41,672 nucleotides of DNA, taken from positions 1 to 41,672 of the forward strand of contig JAJYQV010000001.1 in the NCBI GenBank assembly GCA_021794425.1. Direction: 5' to 3'. Positions 24,742 through 32,644 of this stretch are shown one piece after another; the first letter of the stretch is position 1, and every line of letters starts with the position of its first letter. The notes under the pieces are model-generated. The model worked only from the letters and a program-made list of their open reading frames with translations, had not been told where the DNA came from and made no database searches. A program made the translations under genes and the position numbers. This DNA comes from a bacterium. GTDB taxonomy: Bacteria > Patescibacteriota > Minisyncoccia > Phycocordibacterales > Phycocordibacteraceae.

Positions 24742-25994
24742 CTCTTGCCGACGAACTCAAAGCACGCGGACTCGTGGAGCACGCCTCGGCCGAACCGGAA
24801 GAGATCCTCAGAACCACCCGCACCGTCTACCTCGGTATCGATCCGACCGCCGACTCGGCACAAGTGGGCAACCTTGCTGTCATCCTCCTCATGAAGCGCC
24901 TCAGCGACGCCGGCCACAAGCTCGTCTTCCTCGTGGGTGGCGCGACCGGCATGATCGGTGACCCGAAAGAAAAAGGGGAGCGCTCGCTTCTCGACGAGAA
25001 GACCCTCGCGAAAAACACCCGCGCGCTCAAAGCGCAGCTCAAAGAAATCCTCGGCACCAAAGTCCGCTTCACCATGGTCGACAACGCCGATTGGTTGGGC
25101 CGTGAGAAACTCATCCCGTTCCTGCGCGACGTGGGCAAGCACTTCACGGTGAACGACCTCGTGAAGCGCGACATCATCCGCAAGCGTCTTGAGACGCCAG
25201 ACGAGAGCATCTCGTACACCGAGTTCACCTACGCGCTCCTCCAAGGATTCGATTACTTCGTCCTCAACGAGAAGTACGGCGTCGACCTCCAGGTGGGAGG
25301 GAGCGACCAGTGGACGAACATCCTCTCGGGCGTCGACCTCATCCGTAAGCGCTCGGGGAAGCAGGCGTACGCGCTCTCGATGCCGATCATTACCGACGCG
25401 TCCGGCAAGAAGTTCGGCAAGAGCGAGGGCAACGCGGTCTGGCTCGACCCCAAGAAGACCTCGCCGTTCTCGTTCTACCAGTTCTGGATCAATCAGCCCG
25501 ACGCAAACCTCGAGACGTACCTCAAGGTTTACACGTTCCTCCCGTTGCCGGAGATTGGCGCCTTGATGGAGCTCCACCGTCGGAACCCGGGCGAGCGCCA
25601 GGCACAGGAGACCCTCGCTCGGCTCGTCACCGAGATCGTGCACGGCCCGGGAACGACCGCCGCGGTCGCCGCCGCTTCCTCGGCGCTCTTCGGCGGCACG
25701 CCGTTCGCCGAGCTCTCGCGCGAGGCGCGTGAGGTCGCGCTCGCCGAAGCACCGTCGGTGTTCCTAACGAAGGAGCTTATCGAAGATGGTTTTTCGCTTG
25801 CCGAAGCGCTCGTAGCAGGAGGGCTCGCAAAGAGCAAGAGCGACGCGCGCCGCCTCATCGAAGGGAAGGGCATCACCCTCTCCGGCTTTCCGATCCAAGA
25901 CCCCGACCAGAAGCTCTACCCGGGCGACCTCCCGGAAGGCTTCGCTCTCGTGCGCCGCGGCAAGCAGGGCGTCCTCATTCTCGTTTTGAAATAA
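24738..25994 (+). CDS. tyrS: Tyrosyl-tRNA synthetase with altered HIGH motif
   Basis: 418 residues. Class I core: YLGIDPTADSAQVGNLAVIL holds the HIGH-equivalent, here QVGN (42-45); GGSDQWTNILSG is the tyrosine-binding region and KFGKS (225-229) is the KMSKS loop. The S4 tRNA-binding domain is at the C-terminus (LAEALVAGGLAKSKSDARRLIEGKGI). Both histidines of HIGH are replaced. The last 15 codons have a diverged second copy at 28277, upstream of tRNA-Tyr. Confidence 0.95.
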   Translation: MTLADELKARGLVEHASAEPEEILRTTRTVYLGIDPTADSAQVGNLAVILLMKRLSDAGHKLVFLVGGATGMIGDPKEKGERSLLDEKTLAKNTRALKAQLKEILGTKVRFTMVDNADWLGREKLIPFLRDVGKHFTVNDLVKRDIIRKRLETPDESISYTEFTYALLQGFDYFVLNEKYGVDLQVGGSDQWTNILSGVDLIRKRSGKQAYALSMPIITDASGKKFGKSEGNAVWLDPKKTSPFSFYQFWINQPDANLETYLKVYTFLPLPEIGALMELHRRNPGERQAQETLARLVTEIVHGPGTTAAVAAASSALFGGTPFAELSREAREVALAEAPSVFLTKELIEDGFSLAEALVAGGLAKSKSDARRLIEGKGITLSGFPIQDPDQKLYPGDLPEGFALVRRGKQGVLILVLK

Positions 25995-26002
25995 AGATTC
26001 AC

Positions 26003-26758
26003 ATGCCCACCGATCAAAATACGTTCGGCCTACTCAGCAAAGCATACAGTAATGCACGGCGCGGTTACCCAGACGAGTTGTATGAATATCTGCGAAACCT
26101 CATCGGCAACACCAACGCCGTAACGATAGACCTCGGGTGCGGGACGGGCATCTCAACCAGAGAACTCAAAGCGCACGGGTTTGAGGTTATCGGCGCTGAC
26201 AAAGAGCAGGGAATGGTTGCCGAGGCGTTGCGAGAAACTCCAGATATTCCATACGTTGTTGCCGGGGCGGATAGCATCCCGTTCGAATCCGATCATTTCG
26301 ACCTATGCACTGCCTTTACGGCATTCCATTGGTTCAACACAGAACTTGCGCTTACAGAGATACGGCGCGTGCTAAAGAATGGCGGTCTTTTCTTCGCGGC
26401 GCTCAAGATGAATCACAAATCAGAGGATACCGAGGGGTTCCGGAAAGGCTACCAGGCAATCTATCGCAAATATGCGGGCAACACATTCAGCACCCTAAGC
26501 GACCACGACAATAGAGAGTTTTTGGCGAAGCTTTTTACGAATCTCACAGAGAAGACATTCTACGTCGAGGAGCGCTACACCGTAGACGAAATGCTCACGC
26601 TTGCACAATCACTCAGTCTCTGGAATCTCGTGTCTGACGGGAACCGACCGAAGATGCTGCAAGAACTTAGAGATTTTTATGAGCAGCACCTCATAGACGG
26701 GATGGTGGTAAGGAAACAAGAAATTGCAACCGTTGCCGCGACAAAGGCGGTGGCATGA
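26003..26758 (+). CDS. Class I SAM-dependent methyltransferase (UbiE-like fold)
   Basis: 251 residues. Motif I IDLGCGTGISTRELKAHG (about 45-62), strand-2 acid GADKEQGM, motif IV FDLCTAFTAFHWFN and GGLFFAALKM. The N-terminal FGLLSKAYSNARRGYP resembles small-molecule methyltransferases of the TMT1/UbiE group. Substrate unknown. It is AT-richer than tyrS and lies between tyrS and an IS element, in a segment flanked by tyrS-tail copies, so it may have been acquired. Confidence 0.75.
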   Translation: MPTDQNTFGLLSKAYSNARRGYPDELYEYLRNLIGNTNAVTIDLGCGTGISTRELKAHGFEVIGADKEQGMVAEALRETPDIPYVVAGADSIPFESDHFDLCTAFTAFHWFNTELALTEIRRVLKNGGLFFAALKMNHKSEDTEGFRKGYQAIYRKYAGNTFSTLSDHDNREFLAKLFTNLTEKTFYVEERYTVDEMLTLAQSLSLWNLVSDGNRPKMLQELRDFYEQHLIDGMVVRKQEIATVAATKAVA

Positions 26759-26783
26759 AAAAGGCCTGCGCATGCGCAGGCCT
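26758..26783 (-). terminator. Terminator of the NlpC/P60 gene
   Basis: Perfect 22-nt palindrome AGGCCTGCGCATGCGCAGGC.. followed on the minus strand by a T-run. It lies between convergent genes and may serve both. Confidence 0.75.
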
Positions 26784-27178
26784 CAAAGCAATCGTTGGAT
26801 TTTCATCTTCGTCCCGTCTCCGCGGAACTCCTCTAAGGTACTCTCGACTACCGTACCGGCGTTCGGGTCAGCATGAATGACCGTGCCGCATTCGGTAGCG
26901 ATGCCGACGTGACCCGGGGCGTTGTAACGAGCCGCTCCGAACACGAACACCAGGTCTCCCGCCATACGTTCCTCAAGAGGTACGTTCTGGCCCATCTCAT
27001 TTTGCTGAGACAGCGGAAGCGCGGTGCCGATTAGAGCGTACAGGTACGCTGTCAAGGAAGTGCAAGAAACTTTTCCCGGTGCCTCCGCAAGGGAAGCGTG
27101 CCGGTCATACACCGCCTGATTGATCAACTTGCGCGCCCCGGCCACCAAGACCAGGCGCTTTTCTTCGCGCGTGGTCAT
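26783..27178 (-). CDS. NlpC/P60-type cysteine peptidase/amidase, small
   Basis: 131 residues. Catalytic Cys39 is in VSCTSLTAYLYALIG, His90 in PGHVGIATECG, and a third polar residue is His102 in VIHAD, which fits the NlpC/P60 triad (C, H, H). These enzymes usually cut peptidoglycan stem peptides, but there is no signal peptide, so the target may be internal or it may be phage-derived. Strong SD (AGGAGG). Divergent from the IS30-type transposase. Confidence 0.75.
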   Translation of the reverse strand: MTTREEKRLVLVAGARKLINQAVYDRHASLAEAPGKVSCTSLTAYLYALIGTALPLSQQNEMGQNVPLEERMAGDLVFVFGAARYNAPGHVGIATECGTVIHADPNAGTVVESTLEEFRGDGTKMKIQRLL

Positions 27179-27215
27179 GGTAACCTCCTCACTTGGTTAC
27201 TTCTCCCCACCTTTG

Positions 27216-28188
27216 AAATAGGACAGCACACGTGCGCTAACGTACGGTCATATGAAGCAATACAAACATCTGTGCCATGAGGAGCGGTTCATGATCGAAA
27301 CGCTTCTCAAGAAATACGTGGCCATCCGAGAGATCGCCCGGTTCCTGGGGAGAAGCCCCAATACCGTCTCCCGTGAGATACGGAAGAACTCGGTGCAGGG
27401 CGCGTATCGTGCCGACAAAGCCAAACAGAGGGCATACTTCAAACGATGGAGAAGCAAACGCCAGTGCCTCAAGGTGGCGACTGACCGATTCCTGCACCAC
27501 TTCGTGGATGAGAAGCTGCGGGAGAAGTGGTCACCCGAGCAGATCAGCGGGTATCTAGAGAAGGAGCTCGGTATCGTGTGTTCTGCAAAGGCCATATACA
27601 AGTTCGCCCGTCGCCGCTGCTATGACCGGTACCTCTTCTGGGGCTGGAACAAGCGCAAGGGAGGAAGGAAGCAGTATCACTATGGAAACCAGAAAGATGG
27701 GAGGAAATACATAGACGAGAGGCCAGTACTTGATGGCCCTGGACACCTTGAGATGGACTTCGTCGTCTCCAGGCAGAGTACCTGGGTGTTCCTGGTCTTA
27801 GCGGACCGGCACACCCGGAGGACCTGGGTACGGAAGCTGCCGGACAGAAAGCGCGGCACTGTCCGTGCCGCGCTTTCTGAGCTGTTGTCCGGGGTTGAGG
27901 TTAAGAGCATCACCACCGACAACGATATTGCCTTCTCGAACTGGAGGGAACTCGAGGTTCTCCTCGCTGCTCCATTGTACTTCACCCACCCGTACCACTC
28001 CTGGGAAAAGGGGCTGGTGGAGAACACCAACCGGTGGATCCGGTGCTTCGTGCCGAAGAAGCGAGATATCGGGTCGGTGACTCAAGAAGAGATGCGAGAG
28101 ATACATGCCTTCTTGAACGACCGACCGCGTGCGGTGATTGGCTTCGCCATCCCCTCGCGCTATTATTCAGACATCGCGTGTCCTATTT
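27216..28188 (+). mobile_element. IS30-family insertion sequence
   Basis: About 1 kb: an intact transposase gene bounded by inverted repeats with the core AAATAGGACA (27216-27225) and TGTCCTATTT (28179-28188). The outer limits may extend a few bases further, and no clean target duplication could be set by eye. The transposase stop codon overlaps the right repeat. Confidence 0.75.
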
Positions 28189-28190
28189 GA
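27252..28190 (+). CDS. IS30-family transposase
   Basis: 312 residues with no frameshift. N-terminal helix-turn-helix (AIREIARFLGRSPNTVSREI), then the DDE integrase core: D169 (LEMDFVV), D223 (TTDNDIAF) and E257 (LVENTNRW), with the D-33-E spacing typical of IS30. It appears functional. It lies 60 bases from the divergent NlpC/P60 start. Confidence 0.93.
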   Translation: MKQYKHLCHEERFMIETLLKKYVAIREIARFLGRSPNTVSREIRKNSVQGAYRADKAKQRAYFKRWRSKRQCLKVATDRFLHHFVDEKLREKWSPEQISGYLEKELGIVCSAKAIYKFARRRCYDRYLFWGWNKRKGGRKQYHYGNQKDGRKYIDERPVLDGPGHLEMDFVVSRQSTWVFLVLADRHTRRTWVRKLPDRKRGTVRAALSELLSGVEVKSITTDNDIAFSNWRELEVLLAAPLYFTHPYHSWEKGLVENTNRWIRCFVPKKRDIGSVTQEEMREIHAFLNDRPRAVIGFAIPSRYYSDIACPI

Positions 28191-28276
28191 GGGGTTTGGG
28201 GAGGGTTAATCGCCAGTTTTAAATATGCTACTTATTTATACTAAAGTCAAGCAGTTTCTCGACCCATTTTCTCATG

Positions 28277-28324
28277 CTCGTCCGCTGCGGCAAGCAGAGC
28301 GTTTTGATTTTGCATACCAAATAA
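28277..28324 (+). pseudogene. Second, diverged copy of the tyrS 3' end
   Basis: Fifteen codons and a stop (LVRCGKQSVLILHTK*) align without gaps to the tyrS end (LVRRGKQGVLILVLK*): 11 of 15 residues and 35 of 48 bases match, with stops in register. Upstream homology is not clear. It ends within the promoter of tRNA-Tyr. Confidence 0.75.
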
Positions 28325-28332
28325 GATAAAAT
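28304..28332 (+). promoter_or_regulatory. tRNA-Tyr promoter
   Basis: TTGATT, 17-base spacer, TAAAAT, about 45 bases before the mature tRNA. Confidence 0.65.
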
Positions 28333-28376
28333 GTTCTTGTTGTCAGGCGCGCATTCTCCGCAACTTGACAAAGTAA

Positions 28377-28459
28377 GCGTCGGTGGTAGAGTGGTCAATT
28401 ACAACAGGCTGTAAACCTGTCGGCTTCGGCCTACGTTGGTTCGAATCCAACCCGGCGCA
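28377..28459 (+). tRNA. tRNA-Tyr (GTA anticodon)
   Basis: Acceptor arms GCGTCGG / CCGGCGC (one G-T pair); D arm GTAG/TTAC; anticodon arm ACAGG-CTGTAAA-CCTGT with anticodon GTA at 28411-28413; long variable arm of 14 bases with a GGC-TTCG-GCC hairpin (type II, as in bacterial tRNA-Tyr); T arm GTTGG-TTCGAAT-CCAAC. Discriminator base A. The 3' CCA is not encoded (ACCG follows), so CCA must be added. Confidence 0.93.
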
Positions 28460-28471
28460 CCGTAGAGCCAC

Positions 28472-28516
28472 CCAAACAGACACGCGCCCGCCTCCGGCGG
28501 GCGCGTGTCTGTTTGG
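28472..28516. terminator. Perfect 21-bp hairpin after tRNA-Tyr
   Basis: Two 21-base arms (first begins CCAAACAGACACGCG) pair without mismatch around loop TCC. No T-run follows. It probably ends the tRNA transcript or insulates the next promoter. Confidence 0.7.
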
Positions 28517-28532
28517 CGGGTCTTGCGGGTGG

Positions 28533-28541
28533 TGCTAGGAT
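28533..28541 (+). promoter_or_regulatory. Extended -10 of the M15 peptidase gene
   Basis: TGc-TAGGAT ends exactly 6 bases before the ATG at 28548: leaderless. Confidence 0.55.
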
Positions 28542-28547
28542 GCGCGC

Positions 28548-29090
28548 ATGCAAACCGTCATCGATAGCGCCTATACGCTTGACGAAGCGCTCGCCGGGAA
28601 AGATGTGCCGGAGGAGGTGCGCCGCTCGCTCGTGCTCGTCGAGGTTGCCTACGCCTCGTTCGACGGGCGCGTCCATGCCGGGCAGCTCGTGCTTCACGAA
28701 CGCGTCGCGGAAGAGGCTCGGGCGATTTTCGCCGATCTTTTCGCACGAGCGTTCCCAATAGAAAAGGTCGTACCGGTCGTCGCCTACGGGTGGGATGACG
28801 ATGCCTCCATGCGCGCGAACAACTCCTCCGCGTTCAACTACCGCTTCATCGCCGGCACCAATGAACTCTCGGACCACGCCTTCGGTCTCGCCATCGACAT
28901 AAACCCGATGCAAAACCCCTACACCAAGCGCGGCGGGCGCATCGTTCCCGACGGGGCGACATACCATCCGGCAGTCCCCGGCACGATTGCCGCGGAGGTC
29001 GCGGCGCTCTTTACCGAGCGCGGCTGGGAATGGGGTGGGGCATGGGATGGCGCACGCAAGGATTGGCAGCATTTCGCCAAGCGGCTGTAG
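28548..29090 (+). CDS. M15-family peptidase (D-Ala-D-Ala or L-Ala-D-Glu carboxypeptidase-like)
   Basis: 180 residues. Zinc ligands and core are seen in SDHAFGLAIDINPMQNPY (H and D of SxHxxGxAxD) and in the final W-rich stretch GWEWGGAWDGARKDWQHF (third ligand His), the pattern of M15C enzymes that trim peptidoglycan or act as endolysins. There is no signal peptide. The start is set by the -10 box at 6 bases. Confidence 0.85.
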   Translation: MQTVIDSAYTLDEALAGKDVPEEVRRSLVLVEVAYASFDGRVHAGQLVLHERVAEEARAIFADLFARAFPIEKVVPVVAYGWDDDASMRANNSSAFNYRFIAGTNELSDHAFGLAIDINPMQNPYTKRGGRIVPDGATYHPAVPGTIAAEVAALFTERGWEWGGAWDGARKDWQHFAKRL

Positions 29091-29100
29091 CCTGCCCTAG

Positions 29101-29128
29101 CAGTGCGAGAGCGCACGCTGCGTTTTTT
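29101..29128 (+). terminator. Terminator of the M15 gene
   Basis: Short GC hairpin (GTGCG-AGAG-CGCAC core) followed by a run of six T. Confidence 0.65.
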
Positions 29129-29149
29129 CTCTACGGCTTCGCGTTTTTG

Positions 29150-29158
29150 TGGTATCGT
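29150..29158 (+). promoter_or_regulatory. Extended -10 of trpS
   Basis: TGg-TATCGT, 9 bases before the ATG at 29168. Confidence 0.45.
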
Positions 29159-29167
29159 ATCCTTTAT

Positions 29168-30124
29168 ATGGCAGACAAACCCGTCCTACTCTCAGGCGTG
29201 AAGCCGACCGGCGACCTCCACATCGGCAACTATTTCGGCGCAATGCGCCAGCAGGTCGAGCTTTTCCGAGAAGGGAAGCACCGCTGCTTCATCATGGTAG
29301 CGGACTACCACGCGCTCAATACGGTCCAGGACGCGGGCGAGATGCGCCGGCGCACATACGATCTCGTCATGACCTACCTCGCCATCGGACTCGATCCGGA
29401 AGAGGTCGTGCTCTTCAAGCAGTCAGACGTACACACCCACACCGAGCTCGCCTGGATCTTCGACACCATCACCACCATGCCGTACCTCATGCGCGCGCAC
29501 GCGTTCAAGGATGCCGAAGCGAAGAATAAGGAAATCAGCGTCGGCACCTTCAACTACCCGATGCTCATGGCGGCCGACATCCTGCTCTACGACGCCGCGG
29601 TCGTGCCGGTCGGGGCGGACCAGAAGCAGCATATCGAGATCGCGCGCGACACGGCAGAAAAGTTCAATCGCGTCTTCAAAGAAGACATATTCATGCTCCC
29701 CGAGCCCTATATCATGCCGGACGTCGCCATTGTCCCTGGCACCGACGGCCAGAAGATGAGCAAAAGCTACGGCAACGTGATCCCGCTCTTCGCGTCGCGC
29801 GACGAGCTTCACAAACGCGTGATGAGCATCGTCACCGACTCCTCGGGCGAACGCCCCCAAAACGTGTACGCCATCCACAAGCTCGTCCGGAGCGAGCAGG
29901 AACTCGACGCGATCTATGCCGAGCACGCCGGCAACTATAAGACGCTTAAAGAAATCCTCGTCGAGGACCTCGACCGCTACCTTGCGCCCATGCGCGCTCG
30001 CTACGAAGAGCTCAGAAGCGAGCTCGGCATCGTGGAAGACATCCTCGCCAAGGGCGCCGAAGAAGCCCGTGCCGTCTCGGAGCGCAAGATGGAGCACGTG
30101 AAGCGCGCTATCGGCGTGGCCTAA
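29168..30124 (+). CDS. trpS: Tryptophanyl-tRNA synthetase
   Basis: 318 residues. The start at 29168 (MADKPVLLSGVKPTGDLHIGN) is the usual TrpRS opening; the 46 upstream codons of the ORF cover the M15 end and the promoter. HIGN serves as the HIGH motif and KMSKS lies at about 196-200 (DGQKMSKSYGN). YPMLMAADILLYDAAVVPVGADQKQHIE is the family's tryptophan-site block. Normal length. Confidence 0.97.
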   Translation: MADKPVLLSGVKPTGDLHIGNYFGAMRQQVELFREGKHRCFIMVADYHALNTVQDAGEMRRRTYDLVMTYLAIGLDPEEVVLFKQSDVHTHTELAWIFDTITTMPYLMRAHAFKDAEAKNKEISVGTFNYPMLMAADILLYDAAVVPVGADQKQHIEIARDTAEKFNRVFKEDIFMLPEPYIMPDVAIVPGTDGQKMSKSYGNVIPLFASRDELHKRVMSIVTDSSGERPQNVYAIHKLVRSEQELDAIYAEHAGNYKTLKEILVEDLDRYLAPMRARYEELRSELGIVEDILAKGAEEARAVSERKMEHVKRAIGVA

Positions 30125-30158
30125 CGCGCCCCGGAAAGCCTGGCTTTCCGGGGCGCGT
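30124..30158. terminator. Perfect 15-bp hairpin after trpS
   Basis: Arms ACGCGCCCCGGAAAG / CTTTCCGGGGCGCGT, loop CCTGG, starting on the last base of the trpS stop. It has no T-run, only CCTTGACTTTTC, which holds the next -35. Confidence 0.7.
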
Positions 30159-30160
30159 CC

Positions 30161-30188
30161 TTGACTTTTCTGCAGAGAGTTATAGTAT
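30161..30188 (+). promoter_or_regulatory. Promoter of the M19-like gene
   Basis: TTGACT, 16-base spacer, TAGTAT (TATAGT overlaps it with a shorter spacer). Confidence 0.55.
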
Positions 30189-30198
30189 TTTGTCAGAC

Positions 30199-30223
30199 CC
30201 CCAGATTCACTTCTGGGGTTTTG
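30199..30223 (+). promoter_or_regulatory. Terminator-like leader hairpin (possible attenuator)
   Basis: 7-bp stem CCCCAGA / TCTGGGG followed by TTTTG, located between the promoter and the SD of the M19-like gene. Confidence 0.5.
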
Positions 30224-30247
30224 AACAACAAACAAAAGGAGACAGCA

Positions 30248-31258
30248 ATGTCCAACGACCTGTATTTCGCCGACTCACTGGCGTTCTTGGGGCCCCAAGG
30301 CGAGCGGCCGATCTTCAACCCATGGAAACGGCCCTGGCTGCGGCTTGCTCATGTCACGAGCGTGCCGCCAACCAGGAAACCAATCGACATGTATGACTTC
30401 GACACGGCGTTTGCCGCGCACTGCACCTTCAGGAAAAACGCGCTGTCCAATGCGCTGGTGCACACGGTGCGCACGAGGAGCGATCTCGACAAAGCAGGCA
30501 TAGGCCTCCTCTTCGGGATGCAGCACGCGCCCGATGGCCTCACGCTTGAGCGCGTTCGCCAGCTGTCAGACGCCGGCGTCCGCGTCATGGGGCTTGCCTA
30601 TGATGAGGCGAGCGAGTACGGCAGCGGCTACAAAGTCGGCGGCGGGCTCACCGGACGCGGCCGAGAGCTTCTGCGATGGATGGCGGCGTGCAGCGTCATC
30701 CCCGACCTCTCGCATCTAAACGAAAGGACGGCGATCGAAACGCTCGAGTTCATCCGCGACGAGCGGCTCCCGCTGAAACCGATGGCTAGCCATAGCGGAT
30801 GCTACTGCGTCTATCCGCATGCGCGAAACTTGTCGGACAACGCGATCAGAAAAATAATCGCCTTAAAAGGGTATGTCGGCATCCCGACGATCACCTTCCT
30901 GATCGGGAAAGGAGAAGAGGGCGCCGACCATCTCGGAACTATGATGAAGCACTTTGCGTGGATAAATTATCTGCGCGGGAGCGAAAATCTCGGGGTCGGC
31001 TCGGACGGCGTCCATCAAGACATGACGATGGACGAAGCGAGGGTTCATTTCGACCGGATGACCGCCTTACTGAAGGGCCATCTGCCGGACGGACTTTCGT
31101 TCCCCGACCGCCCGCCGGAGCTCATCATGGGGGGTAGCCGGATGTTCGAGATCATCAAAGAAAGGATGGTCTGGGGAAAGTTCCCTCCGGGGTTGATTCG
31201 CAACCTGCTGGGGGAAAACTTCCGAGTCTTCCTTCATCGTTCTCTGCCGCGGGCCTAG
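30248..31258 (+). CDS. M19 (renal dipeptidase)-family-like protein
   Basis: 336 residues. The start at 30248 is fixed by AAGGAGA. TIM-barrel metal motifs of the family: GVRVMGLAYDE, VIPDLSHLN (His), PMASHSGC (His) and LGVGSDGV (Asp). The usual N-terminal HxD is not found (ADSLAFL stands there) and the bridging Glu is replaced in GMQHAPDGL, so metal binding and dipeptidase activity are doubtful or altered. No signal peptide. A lone SD-bearing unit with its own promoter and terminator. Confidence 0.75.
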   Translation: MSNDLYFADSLAFLGPQGERPIFNPWKRPWLRLAHVTSVPPTRKPIDMYDFDTAFAAHCTFRKNALSNALVHTVRTRSDLDKAGIGLLFGMQHAPDGLTLERVRQLSDAGVRVMGLAYDEASEYGSGYKVGGGLTGRGRELLRWMAACSVIPDLSHLNERTAIETLEFIRDERLPLKPMASHSGCYCVYPHARNLSDNAIRKIIALKGYVGIPTITFLIGKGEEGADHLGTMMKHFAWINYLRGSENLGVGSDGVHQDMTMDEARVHFDRMTALLKGHLPDGLSFPDRPPELIMGGSRMFEIIKERMVWGKFPPGLIRNLLGENFRVFLHRSLPRA

Positions 31259-31273
31259 GAGCCCCGCATCAAT

Positions 31274-31306
31274 CACCCCGCAATAAAACGCGGGGTGTGT
31301 TATTTT
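31274..31306 (+). terminator. Terminator of the M19-like gene
   Basis: Perfect 8-bp stem CACCCCGC / GCGGGGTG, loop of 8, followed by TGTTATTTT. Confidence 0.75.
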
Positions 31307-31315
31307 ATAAGCTAT

Positions 31316-32644
31316 ATGGAACGAATACTGATAGGGGAGCTCGGACAGCGCGTGGGAGAAACGGTCTTCATTTCCGGCTCGGTCGACGTGCGCCGAGATC
31401 AGGGGAAGATGGTCTTTTTCGATTTTCGCGATCGCACGGGCACGGTGCAAGGCGTCTGTCTTCCAGGTTCCGACGCGCTCGCGGTCGCCAAAGAGACCGG
31501 CAAAGAATTCGTCGTCCGGGCCGAAGGCATCGTGAACAAGCGCCCCGATAAGAACGTCATCGCGGACAAACAGAATGGCGACATCGAGCTTGAAATCACC
31601 ACTCTTGATGTGCTCGCCCGCGCCGAACCGCTGCCATTTGATACCGATGCCGACATCAATCTCGACACCCTCCTCGACTATCGCCCGTTCACCGTACGCC
31701 GTCCGCGGGAGCAGCTCGTCTTCAAGACGCAGGCCGAGATCGTCGCGGGTTTCCGCGAATACCTGGACAGCCAAGGCTTCACCGAGTTCCAGGCGCCCAA
31801 GCTCGTAGGCGACGACGCCGAGGGAGGTGCGGGCGTATTCAAGGTCGAGTACTTCAAGGACCGGAGCGCCTACCTCGCCACTTCGCCTCAGCTCTACAAG
31901 CAGATGATGGTCGGCGCGTTCGAGCGCGTGTATACTACCGGTCCGCAGTTCCGTGCCGAAAAGCACGCCACCACCCGCCATCTAAACGAGCTCACCATGC
32001 TCGATTTTGAGATGGGTTTTATCAAGGATCACGCCGACGTGATGGTCATGGTCGAGGGCGCGCTCAAGCACATCACGAAGCGCCTCGGCGAAAAACTTCC
32101 GGAGCAAGTTCCGCTCCCGCAAATCCCCGAGGCCTTCCCGGTAGTGAAGCTCCGCGAGGCGCAGGAGATCCTCGGCGTCTCCACCGACGAGCCCGACCTC
32201 GAGCCCGAGCACGAACGCGCGCTTTGCGAATGGGCGCTGAAAGAAAAGGGGAGCGACTTCATCTTCGTCACCCACTACCCGGTCTCCAAGCGCCCGTTCT
32301 ACACGCTGGAAGACGAGAGTGACCCAGGTATGACCAAGAGCTTCGACCTTCTCTTCCGCGGTGTCGAGATCCTCTCGGGCAGCCAGAGAGTCCACGATCA
32401 CGATACGCTCGTGGAGAAGATCCGCGGGAAAGGCCTCGACCCGGAGAAGTTCTCTTTCTACCTCATGGCCTTCAAGTACGGTCTCCCGCCGCACGGCGGC
32501 ATCGGCATGGGGCTTGAGCGCCTCACACAGAAGTTCCTTCGGCTCGAGAACGTGAAAGAAGCAACCCTTTTCCCGCGCGACATGAACCGCATCGACGTGC
32601 TCCTCTCGAGCTCCATCCCGGACGATGAACCCGACAACGACTAG
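31316..32644 (+). CDS. aspS: Aspartyl-tRNA synthetase, archaeal/non-discriminating-type architecture
   Basis: 442 residues, much shorter than the roughly 590-residue bacterial AspRS because the bacterial insertion domain is absent. N-terminal OB-fold (VFISGSVDVRRDQGKMVFFDFRD), motif 2 FRAEKHATTRHLNELTMLDFEM and motif 3 GIGMGLERLTQKFLRLENVKEATLFPRD match archaeal-type AspRS. Such enzymes often also charge tRNA-Asn for GatCAB to amidate; this is not decided here. The start at 31316 (MERILIGEL) is chosen over 31295. It overlaps scpA by 20 bases. Confidence 0.9.
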   Translation: MERILIGELGQRVGETVFISGSVDVRRDQGKMVFFDFRDRTGTVQGVCLPGSDALAVAKETGKEFVVRAEGIVNKRPDKNVIADKQNGDIELEITTLDVLARAEPLPFDTDADINLDTLLDYRPFTVRRPREQLVFKTQAEIVAGFREYLDSQGFTEFQAPKLVGDDAEGGAGVFKVEYFKDRSAYLATSPQLYKQMMVGAFERVYTTGPQFRAEKHATTRHLNELTMLDFEMGFIKDHADVMVMVEGALKHITKRLGEKLPEQVPLPQIPEAFPVVKLREAQEILGVSTDEPDLEPEHERALCEWALKEKGSDFIFVTHYPVSKRPFYTLEDESDPGMTKSFDLLFRGVEILSGSQRVHDHDTLVEKIRGKGLDPEKFSFYLMAFKYGLPPHGGIGMGLERLTQKFLRLENVKEATLFPRDMNRIDVLLSSSIPDDEPDND

